A stretch of DNA of 64,000 nt from Chrysopilus asiliformis (taxonomy: Eukaryota; Arthropoda; Insecta; Diptera; Rhagionidae). Positions 33,101 through 48,000 of this stretch are shown in pieces. The stretch's first letter is position 1, and each line of letters opens with the position of its first letter. Below the pieces are notes generated by a model. That model saw only the letters and a list, made by a program, of their open reading frames with translations. It was not told the DNA's origin and did not search any database. The stretch covers positions 67,414,682 through 67,478,681 of the forward strand of contig OZ035963.1 of assembly GCA_964034945.1 (NCBI GenBank), read 5' to 3'. A program made the position numbers and the translations under genes.

Positions 33101-36100
33101 TCGCGATCGCGAATCCGCGGAAAATTTCGCGATCGCGAATCCGCGGAAAATTTCGCGACCGCGAATCCGCGGAAAATTTCGCGCTAAATCCGCGGAAAAT
33201 TTCGCGATCGCGAATCCGCGGAAAATTTCGCGAACGTGAATCCGCGGAAAATTTCGCGAATCCGCGGATTTAGCGCGAAATTTTCCGCGGGTTCGCGATC
33301 AATTTTCCGCGGATTCACGTTCGCGAAATTTTCCGCGGATTCGCGATCGCGAAATTTTCCGCGGATTTAGCGCGAAATTTTCCGCGGATTCGCGATCAGC
33401 GACATTTTCCGCGGATTCGCGATCAGCGAAATTTTCCGCGGATTCGCGATCAGCGAAATTTTCCGCGGATTTAGCGCGAAATTTTCCGCGGATTCGCGAT
33501 CAGCGAAATTTTCCGCGGATTTAGCGCGAAATTTTCCGCGGATTCGCGATCAGCGACATTTTTCGCGGATTCGCGATCGCGAAATTTTCCGCGGATTCGC
33601 GATCGCGAAATTTTCCGCGGATTTAGCGCGAAATTTTTCGCGATCAACGAGGGAAATTTTCCGCGGATTCGCGATCAGCGACATTTTCCGTGGAAGGGAA
33701 AACCGTTAAAAAAAGCATGAAGGAGTGGGAAAATCGCGTTTTTGATGAAATTTTCACAACCCCCTACGATGATACACCCCAGGTAATGGTACCCTGGCTA
33801 TCGACTGGCACCACCCCCAACCCGCTAGGGGCCCGTTTTAACATTTCGTCCTTTTCAAGTTTAAGATTTTTCGAACAAATCAAAAAAAAAATTTTTGTCT
33901 CCGATCGCGCTGAAACTTGGTGTGAAGGGTAATGAGGGGTCGCGGATCGCGAATCCGCGGTCCATTTTGAGCTATCTCCATTTTTTGAGGCAACCGTGGC
34001 CGCCCTGGCCAAACCGTGAGAGCTATCGAAAAACGGACCGCGGCCGCCTCAAAAAATGGAGATAGCTCAAAATGGACCGCGGATTCGCGATCCGCGACCC
34101 CTCATTACCCTTCACACCAAGTTTCAGCGCGATCGGAGACAAAAAATTTTTTTTTGATTTGTTCGAAAAATCTTAAACTTGAAAAGGGCGAAATGTTAAA
34201 ACGGGCCCCTAGCGGGTTGGGGGTGGTGCCAGTCGATAGCCAGGGTACCATTACCTGGGGTGTATCATCGTAGGGGGTTGTGAAAATTTCATCAAAAACG
34301 CGATTTTCCCACTCCTTCATGCTTTTTTTAACGGTTTTCCCTTCCACGGAAAATGTCGCTGATCGCGAATCCGCGGAAAATTTCCCTCGTTGATCGCGGA
34401 AAATTTCGCGATCGCGAATCCGCGGAAAATTTCGCGCTAAATTTCGCGCTAAATCCGCGGAAAATGTCGCTGATCGCGAATCCGCGGAAAATGTCGCGAA
34501 TCCGCGGAAAATTTCCCTTGCTGATCGCGAATCCGCGGAAAATTTCGCGATCGCGAATCCGCGGAAAATTTCGCGATCGCGAATCCGCGGAAAATTTCGC
34601 GCTAAATCCGCGGAAAATTTCGCGATCGCGAATCCGCGGAAAATTTCGCGAACGTGAATCCGCGGAAAATTTCGCGAATCCGCGGATTTAGCGCGAAATT
34701 TTCCGCGGGTTCGCGATCAATTTTCCGCGGATTCACGTTCGCGAAATTTTCCGCGGATTCGCGATCGCGAAATTTTCCGCGGATTTCGCGCGAAATTTTC
34801 CGCGGATTCGCGATCAGCGACATTTTCCGCGGATTCGCGATCAGCGAAATTTTCCGCGGATTTAGCGCGAAATTTTCCGCGGATTCGCGATCAGCGAAAT
34901 TTTCCGCGGATTTAGCGCGAAATTTTCCGCGGATTCGCGATCAGCGACATTTTTCGCGGATTCGCGATCGCGAAATTTTCCGCGGATTCGCGATCGCGAA
35001 ATTTTCCGCGGATTTAGCGCGAAATTTTTCGCGATCAACGAGGGAAATTTTCCGCGGATTCGCGATCAGCGACATTTTCCGTGGAAGGGAAAACCGTTAA
35101 AAAAAGCATGAAGGAGTGGGAAAATCGCGTTTTTGATGAAATTTTCACAACCCCCTACGATGATACACCCCAGGTAATGGTACCCTGGCTATCGACTGGC
35201 ACCACCCCCAACCCGCTAGGGGCCCGTTTTAACATTTCGTCCTTTTCAAGTTTAAGATTTTTCGAACAAATCAAAAAAAAAATTTTTGTCTCCGATCGCG
35301 CTGAAACTTGGTGTGAAGGGTAATGAGGGGTCGCGGATCGCGAATCCGCGGTCCATTTTGAGCTATCTCCATTTTTTGAGGCAACCGTGGCCGCCCTGGC
35401 CAAACCGTGAGAGCTATCGAAAAACGGACCGCGGCCGCCTCAAAAAATGGAGATAGCTCAAAATGGACCGCGGATTCGCGATCCGCGACCCCTCATTACC
35501 CTTCACACCAAGTTTCAGCGCGATCGGAGACAAAAAATTTTTTTTTGATTTGTTCGAAAAATCTTAAACTTGAAAAGGGCGAAATGTTAAAACGGGCCCC
35601 TAGCGGGTTGGGGGTGGTGCCAGTCGATAGCCAGGGTACCATTACCTGGGGTGTATCATCGTAGGGGGTTGTGAAAATTTCATCAAAAACGCGATTTTCC
35701 CACTCCTTCATGCTTTTTTTAACGGTTTTCCCTTCCACGGAAAATGTCGCTGATCGCGAATCCGCGGAAAATTTCCCTCGTTGATCGCGGAAAATTTCGC
35801 GATCGCGAATCCGCGGAAAATTTCGCGCTAAATTTCGCGCTAAATCCGCGGAAAATGTCGCTGATCGCGAATCCGCGGAAAATGTCGCGAATCCGCGGAA
35901 AATTTCCCTTGCTGATCGCGAATCCGCGGAAAATTTCGCGATCGCGAATCCGCGGAAAATTTCGCGATCGCGAATCCGCGGAAAATTTCGCGACCGCGAA
36001 TCCGCGGAAAATTTCGCGCTAAATCCGCGGAAAATTTCGCGATCGCGAATCCGCGGAAAATTTCGCGAACGTGAATCCGCGGAAAATTTCGCGAATCCGC

Positions 36101-39100
36101 GGATTTAGCGCGAAATTTTCCGCGGGTTCGCGATCAATTTTCCGCGGATTCACGTTCGCGAAATTTTCCGCGGATTCGCGATCGCGAAATTTTCCGCGGA
36201 TTTAGCGCGAAATTTTCCGCGGATTCGCGATCAGCGACATTTTCCGCGGATTCGCGATCAGCGAAATTTTCCGCGGATTCGCGATCAGCGAAATTTTCCG
36301 CGGATTCACGTTCGCGAAATTTTCCGCGGATTCGCGATCGCGAAATTTTCCGCGGATTCGCGATCACGAAATTTTCCGCGGATTCGCGTTCGCGAAATTT
36401 TCCGCGGATTCGCGATCGCGAAATTTTCCGCGGATTTAGCGCGAAATTTTCCGCGGATTCGCGATCGCGAAATTTTCCGCGATCAACGAGGGAAATTTTC
36501 CGCGGATTCGCGATCAGCGACATTTTCCGTGGAAGGGAAAACCGTTAAAAAAAGCATGAAGGAGTGGGAAAATCGCGTTTTTGATGAAATTTTCACAACC
36601 CCCTACGATGATACACCCCAGGTAATGGTACCCTGGCTATCGACTGGCACCACCCCCAACCCGCTAGGGGCCCGTTTTAACATTTCGTCCTTTTCAAGTT
36701 TAAGATTTTTCGAACAAATCAAAAAAAAAATTTTTGTCTCCGATCGCGCTGAAACTTGGTGTGAAGGGTAATGAGGGGTCGCGGATCGCGAATCCGCGGT
36801 CCATTTTGAGCTATCTCCATTTTTTGAGGCAACCGTGGCCGCCCTGGCCAAACCGTGAGAGCTATCGAAAAACGGACCGCGGCCGCCTCAAAAAATGGAG
36901 ATAGCTCAAAATGGACCGCGGATTCGCGATCCGCGACCCCTCATTACCCTTCACACCAAGTTTCAGCGCGATCGGAGACAAAAAATTTTTTTTTGATTTG
37001 TTCGAAAAATCTTAAACTTGAAAAGGGCGAAATGTTAAAACGGGCCCCTAGCGGGTTGGGGGTGGTGCCAGTCGATAGCCAGGGTACCATTACCTGGGGT
37101 GTATCATCGTAGGGGGTTGTGAAAATTTCATCAAAAACGCGATTTTCCCACTCCTTCATGCTTTTTTTAACGGTTTTCCCTTCCACGGAAAATGTCGCTG
37201 ATCGCGAATCCGCGGAAAATTTCCCTCGTTGATCGCGGAAAATTTCGCGATCGCGAATCCGCGGAAAATTTCGCGCTAAATCCGCGGAAAATTTCGCGAT
37301 CGCGAATCCGCGGAAAATTTCGCGAACGCGAATCCGCGGAAAATTTCGTGATCGCGAATCCGCGGAAAATTTCGCGATCGCGAATCCGCGGAAAATTTCG
37401 CGAACGTGAATCCGCGGAAAATTTCGCGAATCCGCGGATTTAGCGCGAAATTTTCCGCGGGTTCGCGATCAGTGAAATTTTCCGCGGATTCACGTTCGCG
37501 AAATTTTCCGCGGATTTGCGATCGCGAAATTTTCCGCGGATTTAGCGCGAAATTTTCCGCGGATTCGCGATCAGCGACATTTTCCGCGGATTCGCGATCA
37601 GCGAAATTTTCCGCGGATTCGCGATCGCGAAATTTTCCGCGGATTTAGCGCGAAATTTTTCGCGATCAACGAGGGAAATTTTCCGCGGATTCGCGATCAG
37701 CGACATTTTCCGTGGAAGGGAAAACCGTTAAAAAAAGCATGAAGGAGTGGGAAAATCGCGTTTTTGATGAAATTTTCACAACCCCCTACGATGATACACC
37801 CCAGGTAATGGTACCCTGGCTATCGACTGGCACCACCCCCAACCCGCTAGGGGCCCGTTTTAACATTTCGCCCTTTTCAAGTTTAAGATTTTTCGAACAA
37901 ATCAAAAAAAAAATTTTTGTCTCCGATCGCGCTGAAACTTGGTGTGAAGGGTAATGAGGGGTCGCGGATCGCGAATCCGCGGTCCATTTTGAGCTATCTC
38001 CATTTTTTGAAGCGACCCTAAGCGCCCTGGCCAAACCGCGAGAGCTATCGAAAAACGGACCGCGGATTCGTGATCAGCGGCCCCCCATTACCCTTTACAC
38101 CAAGTTTCAGCGAAATCTATTTTTTGAAAAAAATCGCAAAAATTTGCAGTGGTTAGTCCATGATTTTTTGATGGCAAAAAATGTTTTTTTCTGAATTTTT
38201 GTCTGATCGCGCTGAAACTTGGAATGTAGGGGTTTTGGGCGACGAGAAATCGAAATCCGCGGTCCATTTTGAGCTATCTCAATTTTTTGAGGCGGCCGCG
38301 GTCCGTTTTTCGATAGCTCTCACGGTTTGGCCAGGGCGGCCACGGTTGCCTCAAAAAATGGAGATAGCTCAAAATGGACCGCGGATTCGCGATCCGCGAC
38401 CCCTCATTACCCTTCACACCAAGTTTCAGCGCGATCGGAGACAAAAATTTTTTTTTTGATTTGTTCGAAAAATCTTAAACTTGAAAAGGACGAAATGTTA
38501 AAACGGGCCCCTAGCGGGTTGGGGGTGGTGCCAGTCGATAGCCAGGGTACCATTACCTGGGGTGTATCATCGTAGGGGGTTGTGAAAATTTCATCAAAAA
38601 CGCGATTTTCCCACTCCTTCATGCTTTTTTTAACGGTTTTCCCTTCCACGGAAAATGTCGCTGATCGCGAATCCGCGGAAAATTTCCCTCGTTGATCGCG
38701 GAAAATTTCGCGATCGCGAATCCGCGGAAAATTTCGCGCTAAATTTCGCGCTAAATCCGCGGAAAATGTCGCTGATCGCGAATCCGCGGAAAATTTCGCG
38801 ATCGCGAATCCGCGGAAAATTTCGCGATCGCGAATCCGCGGAAAATTTCGCGACCGCGAATCCGCGGAAAATTTCGCGCTAAATCCGCGGAAAATTTCGC
38901 GATCGCGAATCCGCGGAAAATTTCGCGAACGTGAATCCGCGGAAAATTTCGCGAATCCGCGGATTTAGCGCGAAATTTTCCGCGGGTTCGCGATCAATTT
39001 TCCGCGGATTCACGTTCGCGAAATTTTCCGCGGATTCGCGATCGCGAAATTTTCCGCGGATTTAGCGCGAAATTTTCCGCGGATTCGCGATCAGCGACAT

Positions 39101-42100
39101 TTTCCGCGGATTCGCGATCAGCGAAATTTTCCGCGGATTCGCGATCAGCGAAATTTTCCGCGGATTCACGTTCGCGAAATTTTCCGCGGATTCGCGATCG
39201 CGAAATTTTCCGCGGATTCGCGATCACGAAATTTTCCGCGGATTCGCGTTCGCGAAATTTTCCGCGGATTCGCGATCGCGAAATTTTCCGCGGATTTAGC
39301 GCGAAATTTTCCGCGGATTCGCGATCGCGAAATTTTCCGCGATCAACGAGGGAAATTTTCCGCGGATTCGCGATCAGCGACATTTTCCGTGGAAGGGAAA
39401 ACCGTTAAAAAAAGCATGAAGGAGTGGGAAAATCGCGTTTTTGATGAAATTTTCACAACCCCCTACGATGATACACCCCAGGTAATGGTACCCTGGCTAT
39501 CGACTGGCACCACCCCCAACCCGCTAGGGGCCCGTTTTAACATTTCGTCCTTTTCAAGTTTAAGATTTTTCGAACAAATCAAAAAAAAAATTTTTGTCTC
39601 CGATCGCGCTGAAACTTGGTGTGAAGGGTAATGAAGGGTCGCGGATCGCGAATCCGCGGTCCATTTTGAGCTATCTCCATTTTTTGAGGCAACCGTGGCC
39701 GCCCTGGCCAAACCGTGAGAGCTATCGAAAAACGGACCGCGGCCGCCTCAAAAAATGGAGATAGCTCAAAATGGACCGCGGATTCGCGATCCGCGACCCC
39801 TCATTACCCTTCACACCAAGTTTCAGCGCGATCGGAGACAAAAATTTTTTTTTTGATTTGTTCGAAAAATCTTAAACTTGAAAAGGACGAAATGTTAAAA
39901 CGGGCCCCTAGCGGGTTGGGGGTGGTGCCAGTCGATAGCCAGGGTACCATTACCTGGGGTGTATCATCGTAGGGGGTTGTGAAAATTTCATCAAAAACGC
40001 GATTTTCCCACTCCTTCATGCTTTTTTTAACGGTTTTCCCTTCCACGGAAAATGTCGCTGATCGCGAATCCGCGGAAAATTTCCCTCGTTGATCGCGGAA
40101 AATTTCGCGATCGCGAATCCGCGGAAAATTTCGCGCTAAATTTCGCGCTAAATCCGCGGAAAATGTCGCTGATCGCGAATCCGCGGAAAATTTCGCGATC
40201 GCGAATCCGCGGAAAATTTCGCGACCGCGAATCCGCGGAAAATTTCGCGCTAAATCCGCGGAAAATTTCGCGATCGCGAATCCGCGGAAAATTTCGCGAA
40301 CGTGAATCCGCGGAAAATTTCGCGAATCCGCGGATTTAGCGCGAAATTTTCCGCGGGTTCGCGATCAATTTTCCGCGGATTCACGTTCGCGAAATTTTCC
40401 GCGGATTCGCGATCGCGAAATTTTCCGCGGATTTAGCGCGAAATTTTCCGCGGATTCGCGATCAGCGACATTTTCCGCGGATTCGCGATCAGCGAAATTT
40501 TCCGCGGATTCGCGATCAGCGAAATTTTCCGCGGATTCACGTTCGCGAAATTTTCCGCGGATTCGCGATCGCGAAATTTTCCGCGGATTCGCGATCACGA
40601 AATTTTCCGCGGATTCGCGTTCGCGAAATTTTCCGCGGATTCGCGATCGCGAAATTTTCCGCGGATTTAGCGCGAAATTTTCCGCGGATTCGCGATCGCG
40701 AAATTTTCCGCGATCAACGAGGGAAATTTTCCGCGGATTCGCGATCAGCGACATTTTCCGTGGAAGGGAAAACCGTTAAAAAAAGCATGAAGGAGTGGGA
40801 AAATCGCGTTTTTGATGAAATTTTCACAACCCCCTACGATGATACACCCCAGGTAATGGTACCCTGGCTATCGACTGGCACCACCCCCAACCCGCTAGGG
40901 GCCCGTTTTAACATTTCGTCCTTTTCAAGTTTAAGATTTTTCGAACAAATCAAAAAAAAAATTTTTGTCTCCGATCGCGCTGAAACTTGGTGTGAAGGGT
41001 AATGAAGGGTCGCGGATCGCGAATCCGCGGTCCATTTTGAGCTATCTCCATTTTTTGAGGCAACCGTGGCCGCCCTGGCCAAACCGTGAGAGCTATCGAA
41101 AAACGTTTCCGCGGATTTAGCGCGAAATTTTCCGCGGATTCGCGATCAGCGACATTTTCCGCGGATTCGCGATCAGCGAAATTTTCCGCGGATTCGCGAT
41201 CAGCGAAATTTTCCGCGGATTCACGTTCGCGAAATTTTCCGCGGATTCGCGATCGCGAAATTTTCCGCGGATTCGCGATCACGAAATTTTCCGCGGATTC
41301 GCGTTCGCGAAATTTTCCGCGGATTCGCGATCGCGAAATTTTCCGCGGATTTAGCGCGAAATTTTCCGCGGATTCGCGATCGCGAAATTTTCCGCGATCA
41401 ACGAGGGAAATTTTCCGCGGATTCGCGATCAGCGACATTTTCCGTGGAAGGGAAAACCGTTAAAAAAAGCATGAAGGAGTGGGAAAATCGCGTTTTTGAT
41501 GAAATTTTCACAACCCCCTACGATGATACACCCCAGGTAATGGTACCCTGGCTATCGACTGGCACCACCCCCAACCCGCTAGGGGCCCGTTTTAACATTT
41601 CGTCCTTTTCAAGTTTAAGATTTTTCGAACAAATCAAAAAAAAAATTTTTGTCTCCGATCGCGCTGAAACTTGGTGTGAAGGGTAATGAAGGGTCGCGGA
41701 TCGCGAATCCGCGGTCCATTTTGAGCTATCTCCATTTTTTGAGGCAACCGTGGCCGCCCTGGCCAAACCGTGAGAGCTATCGAAAAACGGACCGCGGCCG
41801 CCTCAAAAAATGGAGATAGCTCAAAATGGACCGCGGATTCGCGATCCGCGACCCCTCATTACCCTTCACACCAAGTTTCAGCGCGATCGGAGACAAAAAT
41901 TTTTTTTTTGATTTGTTCGAAAAATCTTAAACTTGAAAAGGACGAAATGTTAAAACGGGCCCCTAGCGGGTTGGGGGTGGTGCCAGTCGATAGCCAGGGT
42001 ACCATTACCTGGGGTGTATCATCGTAGGGGGTTGTGAAAATTTCATCAAAAACGCGATTTTCCCACTCCTTCATGCTTTTTTTAACGGTTTTCCCTTCCA

Positions 42101-45016
42101 CGGAAAATGTCGCTGATCGCGAATCCGCGGAAAATTTCCCTCGTTGATCGCGGAAAATTTCGCGATCGCGAATCCGCGGAAAATTTCGCGCTAAATTTCG
42201 CGCTAAATCCGCGGAAAATGTCGCTGATCGCGAATCCGCGGAAAATTTCGCGATCGCGAATCCGCGGAAAATTTCGCGACCGCGAATCCGCGGAAAATTT
42301 CGCGCTAAATCCGCGGAAAATTTCGCGATCGCGAATCCGCGGAAAATTTCGCGAACGTGAATCCGCGGAAAATTTCGCGAATCCGCGGATTTAGCGCGAA
42401 ATTTTCCGCGGGTTCGCGATCAATTTTCCGCGGATTCACGTTCGCGAAATTTTCCGCGGATTCGCGATCGCGAAATTTTCCGCGGATTTAGCGCGAAATT
42501 TTCCGCGGATTCGCGATCAGCGACATTTTCCGCGGATTCGCGATCAGCGAAATTTTCCGCGGATTCGCGATCAGCGAAATTTTCCGCGGATTCACGTTCG
42601 CGAAATTTTCCGCGGATTCGCGATCGCGAAATTTTCCGCGGATTCGCGATCACGAAATTTTCCGCGGATTCGCGTTCGCGAAATTTTCCGCGGATTCGCG
42701 ATCGCGAAATTTTCCGCGGATTTAGCGCGAAATTTTCCGCGGATTCGCGATCGCGAAATTTTCCGCGATCAACGAGGGAAATTTTCCGCGGATTCGCGAT
42801 CAGCGACATTTTCCGTGGAAGGGAAAACCGTTAAAAAAAGCATGAAGGAGTGGGAAAATCGCGTTTTTGATGAAATTTTCACAACCCCCTACGATGATAC
42901 ACCCCAGGTAATGGTACCCTGGCTATCGACTGGCACCACCCCCAACCCGCTAGGGGCCCGTTTTAACATTTCGTCCTTTTCAAGTTTAAGATTTTTCGAA
43001 CAAATCAAAAAAAAAATTTTTGTCTCCGATCGCGCTGAAACTTGGTGTGAAGGGTAATGAAGGGTCGCGGATCGCGAATCCGCGGTCCATTTTGAGCTAT
43101 CTCCATTTTTTGAGGCAACCGTGGCCGCCCTGGCCAAACCGTGAGAGCTATCGAAAAACGGACCGCGGCCGCCTCAAAAAATGGAGATAGCTCAAAATGG
43201 ACCGCGGATTCGCGATCCGCGACCCCTCATTACCCTTCACACCAAGTTTCAGCGCGATCGGAGACAAAAAATTTTTTTTTGATTTGTTCGAAAAATCTTA
43301 AACTTGAAAAGGGCGAAATGTTAAAACGGGCCCCTAGCGGGTTGGGGGTGGTGCCAGTCGATAGCCAGGGTACCATTACCTGGGGTGTATCATCGTAGGG
43401 GGTTGTGAAAATTTCATCAAAAACGCGATTTTCCCACTCCTTCATGCTTTTTTTAACGGTTTTCCCTTCCACGGAAAATGTCGCTGATCGCGAATCCGCG
43501 GAAAATTTCCCTCGTTGATCGCGGAAAATTTCGCGATCGCGAATCCGCGGAAAATTTCGCGCTAAATCCGCGGAAAATTTCGCGATCGCGAATCCGCGGA
43601 AAATTTCGCGAACGCGAATCCGCGGAAAATTTCGTGATCGCGAATCCGCGGAAAATTTCGCGATCGCGAATCCGCGGAAAATTTCGCGAACGTGAATCCG
43701 CGGAAAATTTCGCGAATCCGCGGATTTAGCGCGAAATTTTCCGCGGGTTCGCGATCAGTGAAATTTTCCGCGGATTCACGTTCGCGAAATTTTCCGCGGA
43801 TTTGCGATCGCGAAATTTTCCGCGGATTTAGCGCGAAATTTTCCGCGGATTCGCGATCAGCGACATTTTCCGCGGATTCGCGATCAGCGAAATTTTCCGC
43901 GGATTTAGCGCGAAATTTTCCGCGGATTCGCGATCAGCGACATTTTTCGCGGATTCGCGATCGCGAAATTTTCCGCGGATTCGCGATCGCGAAATTTTCC
44001 GCGGATTTAGCGCGAAATTTTTCGCGATCAACGAGGGAAATTTTCCGCGGATTCGCGATCAGCGACATTTTCCGTGGAAGGGAAAACCGTTAAAAAAAGC
44101 ATGAAGGAGTGGGAAAATCGCGTTTTTGATGAAATTTTCACAACCCCCTACGATGATACACCCCAGGTAATGGTACCCTGGCTATCGACTGGCACCACCC
44201 CCAACCCGCTAGGGGCCCGTTTTAACATTTCGCCCTTTTCAAGTTTAAGATTTTTCGAACAAATCAAAAAAAAAATTTTTGTCTCCGATCGCGCTGAAAC
44301 TTGGTGTGAAGGGTAATGAGGGGTCGCGGATCGCGAATCCGCGGTCCATTTTGAGCTATCTCCATTTTTTGAAGCGACCCTAAGCGCCCTGGCCAAACCG
44401 CGAGAGCTATCGAAAAACGGACCGCGGATTCGTGATCAGCGGCCCCCCATTACCCTTTACACCAAGTTTCAGCGAAATCTATTTTTTGAAAAAAATCGCA
44501 AAAATTTGCAGTGGTTAGTCCATGATTTTTTGATGGCAAAAAATGTTTTTTTCTGAATTTTTGTCTGATCGCGCTGAAACTTGGAATGTAGGGGTTTTGG
44601 GCGACGAGAAATCGAAATCCGCGGTCCATTTTGAGCTATCTCAATTTTTTGAGGCGGCCGCGGTCCGTTTTTCGATAGCTCTCACGGTTTGGCCAGGGCG
44701 GCCACGGTTGCCTCAAAAAATGGAGATAGCTCAAAATGGACCGCGGATTCGCGATCCGCGACCCCTCATTACCCTTCACACCAAGTTTCAGCGCGATCGG
44801 AGACAAAAAATTTTTTTTTGATTTGTTCGAAAAATCTTAAACTTGAAAAGGGCGAAATGTTAAAACGGGCCCCTAGCGGGTTGGGGGTGGTGCCAGTCGA
44901 TAGCCAGGGTACCATTACCTGGGGTGTATCATCGTAGGGGGTTGTGAAAATTTCATCAAAAACGCGATTTTCCCACTCCTTCATGCTTTTTTTAACGGTT
45001 TTCCCTTCCACGGAAA
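30179..45016. repeat. 14.8 kb higher-order repeat, copy A
   Basis: This copy has the same ordered set of units as copy B: inverted heads 30889, 31977, 33690, 35081, 36529, 37712, 39389, 40760, 41444, 42815, 44074. Diagnostic variants shared with copy B are CGATCGCGAAATCCGCGG with an extra A (about 31714), AGGGTAATAAGGGCTCGCGG (about 32214) and the head-less junction at 41105. The left breakpoint lies somewhere inside the forward head before 30179 and cannot be placed exactly because all heads are alike. Confidence 0.88.
39389..42814. repeat. Nested 1371 bp duplication with a head-less 684 bp unit between
   Basis: 39389-40759 and 41444-42814 are copies of one 1371 bp segment. Between them lies 40760-41443, in which the inverted head and linker pass at about 41105 (GAAAAACG|TTTCCGCGGATTT) straight into an inverted short-repeat tract, without any forward head. 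The same structure, with the same junction, recurs at 54289-57639 in copy B. Confidence 0.85.
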
Positions 45017-48000
45017 ATGTCGCTGATCGCGAATCCGCGGAAAATTTCCCTCGTTGATCGCGGAAAATTTCGCGATCGCGAATCCGCGGAAAATTTCGCG
45101 CTAAATTTCGCGCTAAATCCGCGGAAAATGTCGCTGATCGCGAATCCGCGGAAAATGTCGCGAATCCGCGGAAAATTTCCCTTGCTGATCGCGAATCCGC
45201 GGAAAATTTCGCGATCGCGAATCCGCGGAAAATTTCGCGATCGCGAATCCGCGGAAAATTTCGCGAACGTGAATCCGCGGAAAATTTCGCGAATCCGCGG
45301 ATTTAGCGCGAAATTTTCCGCGGGTTCGCGATCAATTTTCCGCGGATTCACGTTCGCGAAATTTTCCGCGGATTCGCGATCGCGAAATTTTCCGCGGATT
45401 TAGCGCGAAATTTTCCGCGGATTCGCGATCAGCGACATTTTCCGCGGATTCGCGATCAGCGAAATTTTCCGCGGATTCGCGATCAGCGAAATTTTCCGCG
45501 GATTCACGTTCGCGAAATTTTCCGCGGATTCGCGATCGCGAAATTTTCCGCGGATTCGCGATCACGAAATTTTCCGCGGATTCGCGTTCGCGAAATTTTC
45601 CGCGGATTCGCGATCGCGAAATTTTCCGCGGATTTAGCGCGAAATTTTCCGCGGATTCGCGATCGCGAAATTTTCCGCGATCAACGAGGGAAATTTTCCG
45701 CGGATTCGCGATCAGCGACATTTTCCGTGGAAGGGAAAACCGTTAAAAAAAGCATGAAGGAGTGGGAAAATCGCGTTTTTGATGAAATTTTCACAACCCC
45801 CTACGATGATACACCCCAGGTAATGGTACCCTGGCTATCGACTGGCACCACCCCCAACCCGCTAGGGGCCCGTTTTAACATTTCGTCCTTTTCAAGTTTA
45901 AGATTTTTCGAACAAATCAAAAAAAAAATTTTTGTCTCCGATCGCGCTGAAACTTGGTGTGAAGGGTAATGAGGGGTCGCGGATCGCGAATCCGCGGTCC
46001 ATTTTGAGCTATCTCCATTTTTTGAGGCAACCGTGGCCGCCCTGGCCAAACCGTGAGAGCTATCGAAAAACGGACCGCGGCCGCCTCAAAAAATGGAGAT
46101 AGCTCAAAATGGACCGCGGATTCGCGATCCGCGACCCCTCATTACCCTTCACACCAAGTTTCAGCGCGATCGGAGACAAAAAATTTTTTTTTGATTTGTT
46201 CGAAAAATCTTAAACTTGAAAAGGGCGAAATGTTAAAACGGGCCCCTAGCGGGTTGGGGGTGGTGCCAGTCGATAGCCAGGGTACCATTACCTGGGGTGT
46301 ATCATCGTAGGGGGTTGTGAAAATTTCATCAAAAACGCGATTTTCCCACTCCTTCATGCTTTTTTTAACGGTTTTCCCTTCCACGGAAAATGTCGCTGAT
46401 CGCGAATCCGCGGAAAATTTCCCTCGTTGATCGCGGAAAATTTCGCGATCGCGAATCCGCGGAAAATTTCGCGCTAAATCCGCGGAAAATTTCGCGATCG
46501 CGAATCCGCGGAAAATTTCGCGAACGCGAATCCGCGGAAAATTTCGTGATCGCGAAATCCGCGGAAAATTTCGCGAACGTGAATCCGCGGAAAATTTCAC
46601 TGATCGCGAACCCGCGGATTTGCGATCGCGAAATTTTCCGCGGATTTAGCGCGACATTTTTCGCGGATTCGCGATCAGCGACATTTTCCGCGGATTCGCG
46701 ATCGCGAAATTTTCCGCGGATTCGCGATCGCGAAATTTTCCGCGGATTTAGCGCGAAATTTTTCGCGATCAACGAGGGAAATTTTCCGCGGATTCGCGAT
46801 CAGCGACATTTTCCGTGGAAGGGAAAACCGTTAAAAAAAGCATGAAGGAGTGGGAAAATCGCGTTTTTGATGAAATTTTCACAACCCCCTACGATGATAC
46901 ACCCCAGGTAATGGTACCCTGGCTATCGACTGGCACCACCCCCAACCCGCTAGGGGCCCGTTTTAACATTTCGCCCTTTTCAAGTTTAAGATTTTTCGAA
47001 CAAATCAAAAAAAAATTTTTTGTCTCCGATCGCGCTGAAACTTGGTGTGAAGGGTAATAAGGGCTCGCGGATCGCGAATTTTGAGCTATCTCCATTTTTT
47101 GAAGCGACCCTAAGCGCCCTGGCCAAACCGCGAGAGCTATCGAAAAACGGACCGCGGATTCGTGATCAGCGGCCCCCCATTACCCTTTACACCAAGTTTC
47201 AGCGAAATCTATTTTTTGAAAAAAATCGCAAAAATTTGCAGTGGTTAGTCCATGATTTTTTGATGGCAAAAAATGTTTTTTTCTGAATTTTTGTCTGATC
47301 GCGCTGAAACTTGGAATGTAGGGGTTTTGGGCGACGAGAAATCGAAATCCGCTATCTCCATTTTTTGAGGCGGCCGCGGTCCGTTTTTCGATAGCTCTCA
47401 CGGTTTGGCCAGGGCGGCCACGGTTGCCTCAAAAAATGGAGATAGCTCAAAATGGACCGCGGATTCGCGATCCGCGACCCCTCATTACCCTTCACACCAA
47501 GCTTCAGCGCGATCGGAGACAAAAAATTTTTTTTTGATTTGTTCGAAAAATCTTAAACTTGAAAAGGGCGAAATGTTAAAACGGGCCCCTAGCGGGTTGG
47601 GGGTGGTGCCAGTCGATAGCCAGGGTACCATTACCTGGGGTGTATCATCGTAGGGGGTTGTGAAAATTTCATCAAAAACGCGATTTTCCCACTCCTTCAT
47701 GCTTTTTTTAACGGTTTTCCCTTCCACGGAAAATGTCGCTGATCGCGAATCCGCGGAAAATTTCCCTCGTTGATCGCGGAAAATTTCGCGATCGCGAATC
47801 CGCGGAAAATTTCGCGCTAAATTTCGCGCTAAATCCGCGGAAAATGTCGCTGATCGCGAATCCGCGGAAAATGTCGCGAATCCGCGGAAAATTTCCCTTG
47901 CTGATCGCGAATCCGCGGAAAATTTCGCGATCGCGAATCCGCGGAAAATTTCGCGATCGCGAATCCGCGGAAAATTTCGCGACCGCGAATCCGCGGAAAA

